A stretch of DNA of 48,725 nucleotides, taken from the IMG/VR virus record IMGVR_UViG_3300023087_000026, positions 1-48,725 of that record, one strand, 5' to 3'. The translations under genes and the position numbers were made by a program. Origin of the DNA: a virus. The notes beneath the pieces were generated by a model. It made no database searches, had not been told where the DNA came from, and saw only the letters and a program-made list of their open reading frames with translations. The stretch's first letter is position 1, and every line of letters begins with the position of its first letter. This document shows positions 28,842-38,807 of the stretch, piece by piece.

Positions 28842-29732
28842 ATGAATCAAGTAGCAACAATCAACACAGGAAACTTCAACGCAATGGCAGAAGCAATGGG
28901 CATGTCCGTTGACAATCAACAGAAGTCACAGGCAAGCACACTTGCACGTTTACGTATCAATCACTCAGCCATCATGGGTGAGGAAACTGTGAACGGCAAG
29001 AAGGTCAAGATGGAAGTTGTGTCAGGTGGTACATACAAGTTGGAAATCCCTGATGGGCCAACATACTATGCACCTACTGCGACTATTCGTCCTTACCTAC
29101 AACGCTTCATGTACAAGCGTTTCATCAAGGGTAGTGACACAACACCAAATCGTTATGTCAAAACGCTTATGGCTAACGATCTGAACAGTGACATGAAGGA
29201 TAACGATGGTGGTTTCAACTGCGGTAAACCTGCGGGTTACATTGAAGATTTCAAAGCGTTGCCTGAGAAAACACAAGATTTGATTCGTCAGATCAAACGT
29301 GTTCGTGTCATGTTCGGTACAGTAGAACTGCATGACGTTACAGATGCACAGGGTAACCCAGTTGACTTAGAGCCACAGGCATTCATCTGGGAGATTGAGA
29401 ACCGTGATGCATTTAAAACTGCGGGAACACTGTTCAACAAACTAGGCAAGATGCGCCGTTTGCCAGTGCAGCACAACATCAAAGCTGCGACTGAGGAACG
29501 TTCACTACCAAACGGCAACTCGTTTTACCTGCCAACCTTGGCACTTGATCTGAACGAGACACTTGACGTGGCAGACTCAGAGCAAGAGACATTCGCAAAC
29601 TTCCTTGCATGGGTTGAGAATTATAACGAGTACATCAAGGGTGCTTGGAATGACAATGCATATAAGAATGATGACACAGACACAGATACTGTTGAGTCAT
29701 TTGTAGACATTGACGAAGAGGACTTCGTGTAA
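28842..29732 (+). CDS. Putative single-stranded DNA-binding protein
   Basis: The 296-aa protein has a beta-rich body (KVKMEVVSGGTYKLEI, RVRVMFGTVELHDV) and a very acidic C-terminus ending DIDEEDFV. The acidic tail with a late aromatic residue is the hallmark of T7 gp2.5 and bacterial SSB, which use it to bind replication partners. Position between polymerase and nuclease fits gp2.5. Strong ribosome binding site (AAAGGAG). No sequence family firmly recognised. Confidence 0.65.
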   Translation: MNQVATINTGNFNAMAEAMGMSVDNQQKSQASTLARLRINHSAIMGEETVNGKKVKMEVVSGGTYKLEIPDGPTYYAPTATIRPYLQRFMYKRFIKGSDTTPNRYVKTLMANDLNSDMKDNDGGFNCGKPAGYIEDFKALPEKTQDLIRQIKRVRVMFGTVELHDVTDAQGNPVDLEPQAFIWEIENRDAFKTAGTLFNKLGKMRRLPVQHNIKAATEERSLPNGNSFYLPTLALDLNETLDVADSEQETFANFLAWVENYNEYIKGAWNDNAYKNDDTDTDTVESFVDIDEEDFV

Positions 29733-30583
29733 TGAACCACCCTGCTGAACTAAAGCTGCACCAGTTTATGACTGACGCTGCCAATGGCAAGAGCACGTTC
29801 ACGGAAGAACAGGCTAAAGATATTGGAGCAGAGGTTGCTGATGCAGTACTTCGTCAGTTCGGTAGTGGCAAGTCTCGTGATGCTTTCACATTAAGGATGT
29901 CCAACATTGGGCGTCCTACTTGCCAACTCTGGTTTCAAAAGAATAAACCTGAGAGTGCATTACCAAAGCCGACGACATTTGTAATGAACATGATGATAGG
30001 AGACATTGTTGAGGCTGTTTTTAAAGGGCTGCTTAAAGCTGCTAACGTGGAGTTTGAAGACACTGATAAAGTTAGCCTTACAGTGGGAGATAGTAATGAT
30101 ACTAGGGTTTCTGGCTCTTATGATCTTGTCATAGACGGTGCTGTTGATGATGTGAAGTCAGCATCGCCGTGGTCGTATCAGAACAAGTTTGATTCCTTTG
30201 CTACACTAGCCAAGGGTGACGGGTTCGGATACGTAGGGCAGCTTGCAGGTTATGCCAAAGCATCTGGCAAACGTGTAGGTGGATGGTGGGTCGTGAACAA
30301 AGGCAACGGTGAATTTAAATATGTACCAGCCGATGGTCTTGACCTAGATGAAGAACTTGATAAAATCAAGAACACGGTTGAAGCAGTAAACACTAATGAG
30401 TTTAAACGTTGCTTCAAACCAGTACCTGAGTTCTTTCGTGGTAAGCCCACAGGGAACAAGGTACTAAATGATAACTGTCGTTTCTGTGATTACAGGTACG
30501 AGTGTTGGCCCAACATGGTTGAAGAACCATCACGGGTATCAAAAGCAAAAGACCCCAAGACGGTGGCATACATAGAGGATTAA
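29732..30583 (+). CDS. Cas4/RecB-like exonuclease with likely Fe-S cluster
   Basis: The 283-aa protein has a PD-(D/E)XK nuclease core (GSYDLVIDG with Asp131; DDVKS with Asp140 and Lys142) and four cysteines placed as in Cas4/AddB nucleases: Cys64 (RPTCQLW), and Cys249, Cys252, Cys258 (CRFCDYRYECWP). It probably degrades DNA ends, serving host DNA breakdown or recombination, in the place of T7 gp6. Its start overlaps the stop of the SSB gene. Confidence 0.82.
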   Translation: MNHPAELKLHQFMTDAANGKSTFTEEQAKDIGAEVADAVLRQFGSGKSRDAFTLRMSNIGRPTCQLWFQKNKPESALPKPTTFVMNMMIGDIVEAVFKGLLKAANVEFEDTDKVSLTVGDSNDTRVSGSYDLVIDGAVDDVKSASPWSYQNKFDSFATLAKGDGFGYVGQLAGYAKASGKRVGGWWVVNKGNGEFKYVPADGLDLDEELDKIKNTVEAVNTNEFKRCFKPVPEFFRGKPTGNKVLNDNCRFCDYRYECWPNMVEEPSRVSKAKDPKTVAYIED

Positions 30584-30585
30584 TT

Positions 30586-30792
30586 ATGTTAGGTGATGAT
30601 GAAATAAAAGAACTTCAAGACGAAATCAAAATGCTTGAAGAACAACTACGTGAACGAAAACGTGAACTCAGTGAGAAACGATATGCAGGTTTACGTGCAG
30701 CAATGGAAGCACGTAAGGAAGCAGATCAGCTATTGAGTGAGGAACTCAAGGCACTGGGTGTACGCCGTGTGAACTGGCATCCGTTTATCTGA
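30586..30792 (+). CDS. Small coiled-coil protein
   Basis: A 68-aa protein, almost all one charged helix (ELQDEIKMLEEQLRERKREL), ending RRVNWHPF. It lies between two nucleases and may be a partner of one. Family unknown. Confidence 0.6.
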   Translation: MLGDDEIKELQDEIKMLEEQLRERKRELSEKRYAGLRAAMEARKEADQLLSEELKALGVRRVNWHPFI

Positions 30793-31244
30793 TGAACGGT
30801 AAACAGTTCAAGGCTGCACTAAAGCATGGGTATAGGAGTGGACTAGAAATCAAAGTAAAAGATTACTTGAAAGAACGTAAAGTAAAATTCAAGTATGAAG
30901 CCATCAAGATTGAATGGGAAGATTTAATGTACCGCACCTATACCCCTGACTTTATATTGCAGAACGGTATCATTGTAGAGGTGAAGGGACGATTTACTTC
31001 GGATGATAGACGTAAACACGTGGCGATAAAGAAACAACACCCAAACTTAGACATACGTTTTGTGTTTGAAAACAGTAGACGTAAGCTAAGTAAGGGTGCT
31101 AAGATGACATACGCCACATGGTGTGAAAGAAATAAATTCTTGTATGCAGATAGGGTTATTCCAGAAGAATGGTTGAAAGAGAAAGGTAGCGACACACATC
31201 CAGACTTAATTGAGTTTCCTTATGACAAAATAAAAAGGAGCTAA
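30792..31244 (+). CDS. T7 endonuclease I-like Holliday junction resolvase
   Basis: The 150-aa protein aligns along its length with T7 gp3. The catalytic set is Glu19 (RSGLE), Asp53 (YTPDF), Glu63 and Lys65 (VEVKG), with the same spacing as T7 Glu20, Asp55, Glu65, Lys67. It resolves branched DNA before packaging and helps to break host DNA. ATG overlaps the preceding stop. Confidence 0.9.
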   Translation: MNGKQFKAALKHGYRSGLEIKVKDYLKERKVKFKYEAIKIEWEDLMYRTYTPDFILQNGIIVEVKGRFTSDDRRKHVAIKKQHPNLDIRFVFENSRRKLSKGAKMTYATWCERNKFLYADRVIPEEWLKEKGSDTHPDLIEFPYDKIKRS

Positions 31245-31248
31245 ACAT

Positions 31249-31569
31249 ATGCTAAACTCATTAATAAACTTTAACCCTAACGATTTCGTTATCCGTATTG
31301 CACCAGATGTGGATGACAATGGAGATTGGACAGGTGATCTTACAGTAGGTATGCTGACAACAGATGACAACACTATGAAAGCAGATGACTTTGCCCATCT
31401 AAAGATGTTGACGGACATGTTGATAGCTGCTATACCTTTAATGGAGCAGGATCATGATGTAAGACGCAAGCTGTTCAAGTTGGTTGATAAGATTGATGCT
31501 GATGAAATGGCACAAGACAAACCACTAATAGAAGAACGTGACGGTAATGTAGTAAAAGTAAATTTTTAG
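31249..31569 (+). CDS. Hypothetical protein (106 aa)
   Basis: A soluble acidic protein with an N-terminal beta part (FVIRIAPDVDDNGDWTGDL) and a helical remainder (LTDMLIAAIPLMEQDHDV). ATG follows AAAGGAG. No family recognised. Confidence 0.6.
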   Translation: MLNSLINFNPNDFVIRIAPDVDDNGDWTGDLTVGMLTTDDNTMKADDFAHLKMLTDMLIAAIPLMEQDHDVRRKLFKLVDKIDADEMAQDKPLIEERDGNVVKVNF

Positions 31570-31582
31570 AAAGGAGAAACGA

Positions 31583-31798
31583 ATGGTAGACAATGTAAAC
31601 AACCCACCACACTATAATCAAGCAGGTATTGAATGCATTGATGCCATTCGTGCAGCCACTGGTGATGGGTATGAGTACTACCTACAAGGTAATATAATGA
31701 AGTATCTATGGAGATACCGATATAAGAATGGTACAGAGGACTTGAAGAAAGCACAGTGGTATTTGACCAAGCTTATTGAGGAAGTAGATGATAGTTAA
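31583..31798 (+). CDS. DUF3310 protein, T7 gp1.7-like nucleotide kinase
   Basis: The 71-aa protein is a whole DUF3310 domain: NPPHYNQAGIECIDAI, IMKYLWRYRYKNG and DLKKAQWYLTKLIEEV. T7 gp1.7, which contains this domain, is a nucleoside monophosphate kinase. Fits beside RNR and ThyX as a nucleotide-supply gene. Strong ribosome binding site. Confidence 0.82.
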   Translation: MVDNVNNPPHYNQAGIECIDAIRAATGDGYEYYLQGNIMKYLWRYRYKNGTEDLKKAQWYLTKLIEEVDDS

Positions 31799-31946
31799 AG
31801 TATTTTTAACACTACACATAGACGAAGATGAATACCCTGTTCCTGTAGATGGAGAAGTTAATGAAGAGATTGACCAAAGTCTACAGGAATATATTTATGA
31901 CATTGACGGTATGTCAATCAAAGCAATAAAGATACTTACGGAGTAA
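31788..31946 (+). CDS. Small acidic protein (52 aa)
   Basis: The frame MIVKVFLTLHIDEDEYPVPV through YDIDGMSIKAIKIL starts inside the end of the DUF3310 gene. Strand-helix-strand layout and similarity to short proteins of T7-like marine phages support it. Function unknown. Confidence 0.6.
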   Translation: MIVKVFLTLHIDEDEYPVPVDGEVNEEIDQSLQEYIYDIDGMSIKAIKILTE

Positions 31947-31976
31947 CGCAAATGTTAAACAGCAAAGGAGAAAACA

Positions 31977-32207
31977 GTGCCTAAACTATCGATCAACGAT
32001 AAAGATTATTATACTGATGACTTCAACGAAGATCAGATGAAGATGTATCAGGAGATTGGCCTAGCTCGTGAAGAAATGGGACGTATGGATTACCTGATGC
32101 GTGTACTTGATGCACGATGCAATCGGCTAGGCAGCATGATTGTTGAGATTGCGGAGCAAGCAGGTGATGATGAAGCAAAACAGCTACCAAAAGATAACGA
32201 GGAGTAA
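31977..32207 (+). CDS. Small helical protein with GTG start (resembles DUF6447)
   Basis: The 76-aa protein starts with GTG after AAAGGAG. SINDKDYYTDDFNEDQMK is followed by a long helix (MYQEIGLAREEMGRMDYLMR, then VLDARCNRLGSMI). The shape fits the DUF6447 family. Function unknown. Confidence 0.65.
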   Translation: MPKLSINDKDYYTDDFNEDQMKMYQEIGLAREEMGRMDYLMRVLDARCNRLGSMIVEIAEQAGDDEAKQLPKDNEE

Positions 32208-32209
32208 AA

Positions 32210-33949
32210 ATGGAAACCTATGGACCAACACTAGGAATCTCACAAGAGATTCACGCCATGAAATATCGCAGCCACGGGGAAACTTTTCGTGAAGCAATGA
32301 CACGTGTAGCAGAAGCATTGAAGGATGGAGAAGCACACTTCAATAACTTCCGAACTATCCTGTATGAACAACGGTTCCTACCTGCAGGACGTGTGCAGTC
32401 AGCAATGGGTGCACCTCGTCGTGTAACACCATACAACTGCTTTGTCTCAATGACTATAGAAGATTCAATGGACGGTATCATGGAAGCTGCTCGTCGTGCA
32501 GCAGAGACAATGCGCCTTGGCGGGGGTATCGGATACGACTTCAGTACACTACGTCCACGTGGCACACTAATCAAGTCGTTGGACAGTAAGTCATCTGGCC
32601 CAGTGTCATTCATGGGTATCTTTGACGCAGTATGTAAGACTATTGCATCTGCAGGGCATAGACGTGGAGCACAGATGGGGGTGCTACGTGTTGATCACCC
32701 AGACATTGAAGAGTTCATCACGGCTAAGAACAACAGTGATACACTGACACAGTTCAATATCTCTGTGGGTGTCACGGACGAGTTCATGACTGCAGTAAAA
32801 GAAGACAAAGATTTTGACCTACAGTTTGACGGACGTGTGTACAAAACTGTGAGTGCTCGTGCTCTATGGGATCAGATACTACGCAGTACATGGGACTGGG
32901 CAGAGCCTGGGATTCTATTCATTGATCGTATCAATAAGAAGAACAACCTTCATTACGTAGAAAAGATTGCAGCCACAAACCCATGTGGAGAGCAGCCACT
33001 TCCACCAAACGGTGCATGTTTGTTGGGGTCATTCAACTTAGCTAAGTACGTAATAGAACATGAAGGTAAGTACGTATTCAATATGAATCAACTACGTAAT
33101 GACATTCCTCATGTGGTACGTGCAATGGATAACGTTGTAGATCGTGCAACCTATCCACTGCTAGAACAAGAGACAGAGGCAAAGAGCAAACGCCGTATGG
33201 GTCTTGGTGTTACAGGTGTAGCCAATGCTATTGAGGCATTAGGATTTGAGTATGGTAGTGATAGGTTTCTGCAGACTCTTGAAGAAATCATGGGAGTAAT
33301 TAGGGATGTGGCATATACTACGTCAGTTGAGCTTGCACTTGAGAAAGGTCCGTTTCCTCTCTTTAGTCAGGCATACCTTGGTTCTGATTTTGCTAAGTCT
33401 TTGCCTGATAATATTCGTGATCTCATTAGCAAGCACGGTATCCGTAACAGTCATCTTCTTTCGGTTGCTCCAACAGGAACTATCAGCTTGTCAGCCGACA
33501 ACGTATCCTCTGGAATCGAGCCTGTCTTCTCACATTACTACGACAGAACTATCCAAACCTTCGATGGACCCAAGGTTGAACGAGTAGAGGACTACGGCTA
33601 TCGTGTGTTTGGTGTGAAGGGTAAGACTGCAGATGAACTGTCTGTGTTTGATCACGTTAAAGTATTGAACGTTGCCTCTCGTTACGTTGACTCAGCATGT
33701 TCAAAGACATGTAACACAGGTGACGATGTAACATGGGAAGAGTTTAAGAAAGTGTACATGGATGCATACGATGGTGGTGCATCAGGGTGTACAACCTTCC
33801 GTGCTGCAGGTAAACGTTATGGCATTCTAAATGCATCCAACTCTGAGGATGTTGCAGAAGAACCAGTAGTAGAGGAAACGCAAGACTACGTAGAAGAAGG
33901 GGGTGCTTGCTACTATGATCCTGCAACTGGCTTACGTCAGTGTGAGTAG
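32210..33949 (+). CDS. nrdJ: Class II (B12-dependent) ribonucleotide reductase
   Basis: The 579-aa protein reduces ribonucleotides to deoxyribonucleotides. The catalytic cysteines are Cys77 (TPYNCF), radical Cys259 (NPCGE, with Glu261) and Cys270 (GACLLGS). The C-terminal pair Cys567/Cys578 ([15 protein letters not shown]) would re-reduce the site. VAPTGTISL is typical. No small subunit gene is present, which fits the adenosylcobalamin-dependent class. It depends on host vitamin B12. Together with ThyX, MazG-like and DUF3310 it builds the DNA precursor pool. Confidence 0.9.
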   Translation: METYGPTLGISQEIHAMKYRSHGETFREAMTRVAEALKDGEAHFNNFRTILYEQRFLPAGRVQSAMGAPRRVTPYNCFVSMTIEDSMDGIMEAARRAAETMRLGGGIGYDFSTLRPRGTLIKSLDSKSSGPVSFMGIFDAVCKTIASAGHRRGAQMGVLRVDHPDIEEFITAKNNSDTLTQFNISVGVTDEFMTAVKEDKDFDLQFDGRVYKTVSARALWDQILRSTWDWAEPGILFIDRINKKNNLHYVEKIAATNPCGEQPLPPNGACLLGSFNLAKYVIEHEGKYVFNMNQLRNDIPHVVRAMDNVVDRATYPLLEQETEAKSKRRMGLGVTGVANAIEALGFEYGSDRFLQTLEEIMGVIRDVAYTTSVELALEKGPFPLFSQAYLGSDFAKSLPDNIRDLISKHGIRNSHLLSVAPTGTISLSADNVSSGIEPVFSHYYDRTIQTFDGPKVERVEDYGYRVFGVKGKTADELSVFDHVKVLNVASRYVDSACSKTCNTGDDVTWEEFKKVYMDAYDGGASGCTTFRAAGKRYGILNASNSEDVAEEPVVEETQDYVEEGGACYYDPATGLRQCE

Positions 33950-34139
33950 GAACAGAGGAAAGAAACTGGGCACTGTCCCATCACCCTGCGTGAAAGTCTG
34001 TCGGATAGACACTGATGGCTTTTGCGTGGGGTGTAAAAGAACCATTGACGAGATACGTGAATGGTGTATAATGTCGGAGTACGAACAACAGAAACTTTTA
34101 TTTGAACTATTGTGGAGGAAAGATAATGGGAACACGTAA
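33942..34139 (+). CDS. DUF1289 protein
   Basis: SPCVKVCRIDTDGFCVGCKR then TIDEIREW is a complete DUF1289 domain with four cysteines, as in small bacterial proteins thought to bind metal or an iron-sulfur cluster. The start is uncertain: GTG at 33,942 gives 65 aa and overlaps the RNR gene by 8 bases, and ATG at 33,915 is possible. Function unknown. Confidence 0.75.
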   Translation: MSRNRGKKLGTVPSPCVKVCRIDTDGFCVGCKRTIDEIREWCIMSEYEQQKLLFELLWRKDNGNT

Positions 34140-34572
34140 ACAATTTAGCCGTGCTCTATATGAAGCATACGATGGACCAGCAAAAGAAAAGCTGGTTGAG
34201 TATCTCAAGAGTGCAGGGCATGAGATAGAAAATACAGAGGAGAATTACTATGTGGATATTGTATCAAAGAAAAAAGATTATACATACTTTAATGAAGCTG
34301 AAGTAAAACTGGCATGGAAAGAAGAATGGCCTACACACTGGACAGACATTCGTATTCCTGAACGTAAAGGTAGATTGCTTGAGAAATATGAGGGGGAGAA
34401 TGGAGTGCTAAACTTCTACATCTTCCGTAAAGATATGAAGCAAGCTTGGCGTATCAAGGATACAAGCCTGACACAGGATCGTCTACGTGAAGCACATGGA
34501 CGTAACATCCTGAAGGGTGAACTGTTCTATCACATACCATACACAGAAGCAGAACTAATCAACGTAGCATAA
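34126..34572 (+). CDS. Hypothetical protein, possible PD-(D/E)XK nuclease fold
   Basis: The 148-aa protein starts at ATG 34,126 after GGAGGAAAG, not at the earlier in-frame ATG. YYVDIVSKKKDY and FNEAEVKLAW place an Asp and an Glu-x-Lys as in restriction-like nucleases, with a basic IRIPERKGRLLE strand after. Activity is unproven. Confidence 0.55.
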   Translation: MGTRKQFSRALYEAYDGPAKEKLVEYLKSAGHEIENTEENYYVDIVSKKKDYTYFNEAEVKLAWKEEWPTHWTDIRIPERKGRLLEKYEGENGVLNFYIFRKDMKQAWRIKDTSLTQDRLREAHGRNILKGELFYHIPYTEAELINVA

Positions 34573-34583
34573 GGAGAATGCAT

Positions 34584-34808
34584 ATGAACAAACAACTAAC
34601 TCGCAAACAACGTGGCCTTGGCAAGTATGATGCACCGTTAAAATTTCAACACGAGAAAGGCTATAAAGATTTTCGACATGGACGTGTCGTTAATCCATTT
34701 CCTAGTGATACCATGCAGTACAGGGAGTGGGAACGTGGGTTTAATAAAGCCTACTATGAGCAGTTGAAACGGGTGAAGGAGTATGAACAAGCTACAGGAC
34801 GAGGCTAG
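34584..34808 (+). CDS. Small basic hypothetical protein
   Basis: A 74-aa basic protein (QLTRKQRGLGKYDAPLKF, YREWERGFNKAYYEQLKR). The ATG at 34,584 is seven bases after AAGGAG, while the ATG at 34,578 is too close. The YREWERGFNKAY type occurs in other phage small proteins. Function unknown. Confidence 0.6.
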   Translation: MNKQLTRKQRGLGKYDAPLKFQHEKGYKDFRHGRVVNPFPSDTMQYREWERGFNKAYYEQLKRVKEYEQATGRG

Positions 34809-35148
34809 AGCATTCATGGAAAGCAAGTATGAGAATATAAACTTCAGGTCATATCAAGACATGGCATCAGAAACTGCGATCTATAAATCAGAGCATCAAG
34901 TAATCTACCCTGCACTAGGATTGGCAGCAGAAGCAGGTGAGGTTGCCAACAAAGTCAAAAAGATTTTACGTGATGGTAAGTTTGATCGTGAGGCAATTGC
35001 AGATGAAGTTGGTGACTGTCTCTGGTATATTGCTGCACTTTGTCGTGATCTAAATGTAGACATGGCAGAGTTAGCAAAAGGTAACTTGCGAAAGTTACAT
35101 GACCGAAAGGTAAGGGGTGTCATTTCAGGGAGTGGTGACAAGCGGTAA
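34783..35148 (+). CDS. MazG-like nucleotide pyrophosphohydrolase
   Basis: The 121-aa protein has the all-helical MazG core: GLAAEAGEVANKVKK (the EXXE-type metal helix) and ADEVGDCLWYIAALC (the EXXD helix). Such enzymes hydrolyse NTPs or alarmone-like nucleotides and are frequent in marine phages. It is the last plus-strand gene and ends at the bidirectional terminator. A start at ATG 34,816 is also possible. Confidence 0.82.
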   Translation: MNKLQDEARAFMESKYENINFRSYQDMASETAIYKSEHQVIYPALGLAAEAGEVANKVKKILRDGKFDREAIADEVGDCLWYIAALCRDLNVDMAELAKGNLRKLHDRKVRGVISGSGDKR

Positions 35149-35156
35149 AAAAAAGA

Positions 35157-35175
35157 GGGGGCTGTAATGGCCCCC
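35157..35175. terminator. Bidirectional intrinsic terminator between the converging blocks
   Basis: GGGGGC (35,157-35,162) pairs with GCCCCC (35,170-35,175) around a 7-nt loop. The plus strand continues TTATTTCTTT. The minus strand continues into a run of T (complement of the A-tract 35,147-35,154). It ends both operons, with stop codons directly beside it. Confidence 0.85.
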
Positions 35176-38100
35176 TTATTTCTTTGGTTTAATGTCTCTA
35201 CCTGCAAGCATGAGAAGTCTTTCTATGTCACGGTAATCGCTGTAATCAATATCGCCCTTTTTACCGTACCTTCTTATAAACTCTGCCTCTGCCGCCTTAC
35301 GTTTAGATTTAGGAAGCTTCATATATTCATTTGTACGAGTAACTAGCCTACTTTTTACAAGTGCTCTACCATCACCTATTTGATTTCTATAATCACGTAC
35401 ATTAGACATTAAAGAGTCACGTTCAAACAATCGCACGTACTGCTCACGTTCATATTTTTTCTGTAGAGATTCACTCTTATCCCACTGGCTTCCTCGTTTA
35501 ATACCTTCCCGTTTAGAACGACGAATAAAAGAAGGTAACATTTCTCCTACTTTACTGTCTTGCCAATCACGCACACTGTAAATTTTGTGTCTGCTACCTA
35601 AAGTAAACTTAGGATCATCCATACCTATCTCAGATAAATAATCTAAGGTTTCATTTCTTTCCCGTAAAGAAGTACCACCCAAAAGCTTTGCCCATATATA
35701 GCGTCTTTCTTCCCCTGTATTTGTTACAGTCTCTCTTCGGGGTAGTTGGTCTTCGTAATCTGGATCAACCAATCCACGGCTTATTGCTTGCCGTGTTGCA
35801 CCAATTTGAAACTGTGGATCATCAATAAGGAAGTCAGTACCAGATTGTTTTCTTTCGGTAGTACGGAAACCCATAGCACGTTCAGCTTCAACCACTTGGA
35901 ATAGTGGATTAGCAAAACGTGTTACATATTGACCAAAGATTTTACCAAACAATAGATCACGTTTAGCTTCATCAGGTTCATTTTCAAGACCACTAATCAT
36001 GGATGAAAATTCTTCTACCAATACATTAGTAACACCTGTACGTCCTTGTGGTACTAAGAATAATTCCACCCAATCATTCTTTGCATCCCAATCATCAAAC
36101 GTTCCTTTATTTCTTTCTACTGCAGCACGAACAATCCAGTTCATTTGTCCTACAGGATAATCAGCAAGAACGTTAGTCTCTAAATCGGTAAATGGTATAC
36201 CAACCTCTTGATAGTTTTCTCCACGATCTCCTTGATCCCTTTGAAAACTATACAGCCCCATAAACAAACCTATACCAATCATGTTATTAGCTATACGTTC
36301 TGTTTCTCTAGGAGTCAGTGGTCCCGCAACACTACGATCAGCTAAACTATATAGCTTACGCCCAAGGGGAGAGGCTGAACCCGCCGCAAGTTCACCAAAG
36401 TACTCTATACCGTTTGCAATAAATCTAGGAAAAGGTATAACCAGAGTAGCAGGAGACTTACTAATCATCTCTGCTGTTTTTCTAAGTACGATGTTCTCAG
36501 GCTGGGCTGAATAGGTAACACGTAGTGCTTTTCTGGCTGAGTCATCTACTAGATTTGCAAATGCTCTTGCATTCTTAGGTCTAACAGTTTCTGCATCACG
36601 AAAGAAGTCCATAAGCTTTCCTTCGTTCAGTGCCCCTTCAAAATCCACACCGTACTCACGCTTTACTAATCTTTTTAACTCACCATAGAATGTAGCATTA
36701 CGAATAAGCAGTTCTTGTACACGGTTAGGTGTGTTCAAAGCACCAACTAAATCTTCCATGTCTGACATCATAGTATCAAACACCCTGTCTACAGCACCAA
36801 TTGGATTGTTCTTTCTACTTGCTCCACCTCTTCCAAGATTTAATTGTATCTCGTTTAAAGTAGTGTAAATTTGCCTTTGATGATCGGGGCTTTGTGCTAA
36901 TATATACTCAGAAAAAGCTTTGGCAGAACGAGGATCAGCAAACATATATTTAAGATTGTCTAATGTGCCTGTCCATACAGAGCTTTCTGTGTAAGGTACT
37001 AATGCTTTTGCTCCACCTTTAATGCCTTGACGTTGGAACTCTAGCATTGTGTTGGATAGCAATGCGTTTAGTGATTCCATAGGAGCACGAATTACACCAC
37101 TTTTAAAGTTACGTACTGCCACCGCAAACGGAGCAACTAGCGCACCCTTAGCTATAGCTTCTGACCGTAAGAAGTAACGAGTGTATAGATCACTAAAGAC
37201 ATTTTCTTTTTTAATTTTAATCTTTGAATCAAGATCGTCAGTCAAACCTTTTGGTTTTACTTTACTAATACGTCCCCATGTTCCAAGAATACTACCAGCT
37301 TCTGATACAGTACCGTATGAAGCAACAATAAACTCTTCAAACTTCAAACCGTTCTTAGCCAAGATGTTCATTAAATCATCAGGTTTTAACTTTTGCTCCA
37401 TAACAAGATGCAACATATCATCAATACGAGTTTTACGTTTACCAAACTCTTCTGGCATAATTTTCTTGATGTCTATCATTGCACCAATAAGACCTTCAAG
37501 AGTCTCTGGTTTCAGAATAGCCATAGTAGCTGCGTCTTCAGGAAGATTTATCTTTGCCCCTGCCTCCGAGGACATAAGGTCTTGAGTTTTTCTTTGGCCT
37601 AAAGCAAGCAAAGCTTCTTTGTCTATTACTTTTTTACCGTCTACTTCTTTAAAAATAGAAACGTCAAACTTACTTTCAAATGCCTCTGCAAACTCATCTG
37701 CTACAACCTTGTTGGCTTCCAGTTTTTTACGTACTTCTAAACGTAATGCAGCCTCACGTCTTCCACCAGCTTCTATTGCTTGTCTAGCTTTTACATACTG
37801 AGAATTGTCTATCCACTTCCTAAATCCCTTGCCTGTATTCTGCACCCACTTTACTGGTGGAGCAAGTGTAAGTATGTTTAAGGTTGTCATGGTAGCCGCA
37901 CCTAACATACCCATTACGTCACCCTGATCAAACATCCGAGAGAATCTTGAAGCTTCTACATTTACATCCCCTAGTATTACAGAAGGATCAACAAACTCTT
38001 TAGCAAACTGTAATGTATTTATTTCCCCTAAATTCATGTCGCTTTTTAAGAATATTTCCATTCCTTTTTTACGTGGAATATTTTCCCCGTTAAGGTATTG

Positions 38101-38805
38101 GTACACAGTCATTGCCTGTTTATCTATTCTTTCAAGTTCTCTATCTAGTCTACGATTAAAAAACTCTTGTTTTGTTTCAGGCACAAATCTAGGATCACCC
38201 TCTGGGGTTGTTAAATAGCTTTCATACTTAGGATCATTCTCAGCAATATCCCAAATCCATTGTAAAGTATCCTCATACCCCTGAGACTTTGCATAAGGCT
38301 CAAACTTTTTTAATAGCTCTTGTCGTTCTGCCCACTGTATTTCAGCATTAGCACGTAAATCTTTTAATCTTTCAGGAGAAAACAATCTGTCTACTGCAGC
38401 TTCTGTTTTAAGTTGTAATGCTTCTAAGTACTCACTGTTAGGATCATCTTCTCTTTCTAACTCACTTATCAAATAAGGGCTAGTGGGATCATCTTCTAGT
38501 TCAGCTTCTATGTTTGCACGATACTGTTCTTGTAACATAGACAATGTATTTTCTTTATACTTATCTACGTCGATACCAAGTACTTGCATATCTTCATAAT
38601 CTTGATTATTAAACCTATCTTGTTCAGACACAATCAAACTCATGTCTGTAACCGTAGGCTCTTCTGCAGTTAATAAACTTTCAGGAACATTAAAACTTGT
38701 AGAAGCTTTATCATCAGAAATAGGAGCAGTAACTGTAGGAGTTACTACTTGAGTATCATTTGTTTCTTCATCTAACATACTCTGTGGTATATTAAAGTTT
38801 GCCAT
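35176..38805 (-). CDS. Very large virion protein, probable injected internal protein
   Basis: The 1209-aa protein is the last gene of the minus block, as the largest internal virion proteins often are in T7-like phages. It opens with two similar short segments (FNIPQSMLDEE; FNVPESLLTAEE), has long charged helices and a few hydrophobic stretches in the middle (GDVMGMLGAATMTTLNIL; LVAPFAVAVRNF), and a basic C-terminus. This suits a protein ejected into the cell to form a channel. No lysozyme or polymerase motif was seen. Confidence 0.65.
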   Translation of the reverse strand: MANFNIPQSMLDEETNDTQVVTPTVTAPISDDKASTSFNVPESLLTAEEPTVTDMSLIVSEQDRFNNQDYEDMQVLGIDVDKYKENTLSMLQEQYRANIEAELEDDPTSPYLISELEREDDPNSEYLEALQLKTEAAVDRLFSPERLKDLRANAEIQWAERQELLKKFEPYAKSQGYEDTLQWIWDIAENDPKYESYLTTPEGDPRFVPETKQEFFNRRLDRELERIDKQAMTVYQYLNGENIPRKKGMEIFLKSDMNLGEINTLQFAKEFVDPSVILGDVNVEASRFSRMFDQGDVMGMLGAATMTTLNILTLAPPVKWVQNTGKGFRKWIDNSQYVKARQAIEAGGRREAALRLEVRKKLEANKVVADEFAEAFESKFDVSIFKEVDGKKVIDKEALLALGQRKTQDLMSSEAGAKINLPEDAATMAILKPETLEGLIGAMIDIKKIMPEEFGKRKTRIDDMLHLVMEQKLKPDDLMNILAKNGLKFEEFIVASYGTVSEAGSILGTWGRISKVKPKGLTDDLDSKIKIKKENVFSDLYTRYFLRSEAIAKGALVAPFAVAVRNFKSGVIRAPMESLNALLSNTMLEFQRQGIKGGAKALVPYTESSVWTGTLDNLKYMFADPRSAKAFSEYILAQSPDHQRQIYTTLNEIQLNLGRGGASRKNNPIGAVDRVFDTMMSDMEDLVGALNTPNRVQELLIRNATFYGELKRLVKREYGVDFEGALNEGKLMDFFRDAETVRPKNARAFANLVDDSARKALRVTYSAQPENIVLRKTAEMISKSPATLVIPFPRFIANGIEYFGELAAGSASPLGRKLYSLADRSVAGPLTPRETERIANNMIGIGLFMGLYSFQRDQGDRGENYQEVGIPFTDLETNVLADYPVGQMNWIVRAAVERNKGTFDDWDAKNDWVELFLVPQGRTGVTNVLVEEFSSMISGLENEPDEAKRDLLFGKIFGQYVTRFANPLFQVVEAERAMGFRTTERKQSGTDFLIDDPQFQIGATRQAISRGLVDPDYEDQLPRRETVTNTGEERRYIWAKLLGGTSLRERNETLDYLSEIGMDDPKFTLGSRHKIYSVRDWQDSKVGEMLPSFIRRSKREGIKRGSQWDKSESLQKKYEREQYVRLFERDSLMSNVRDYRNQIGDGRALVKSRLVTRTNEYMKLPKSKRKAAEAEFIRRYGKKGDIDYSDYRDIERLLMLAGRDIKPKK

Positions 38806-38807
38806 GC

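Noticed and set aside
35176-38805. N4-type virion RNA polymerase, suggested by the hairpins in the early region
   Set aside because: The protein is far shorter than the N4 enzyme and no polymerase motifs were seen.
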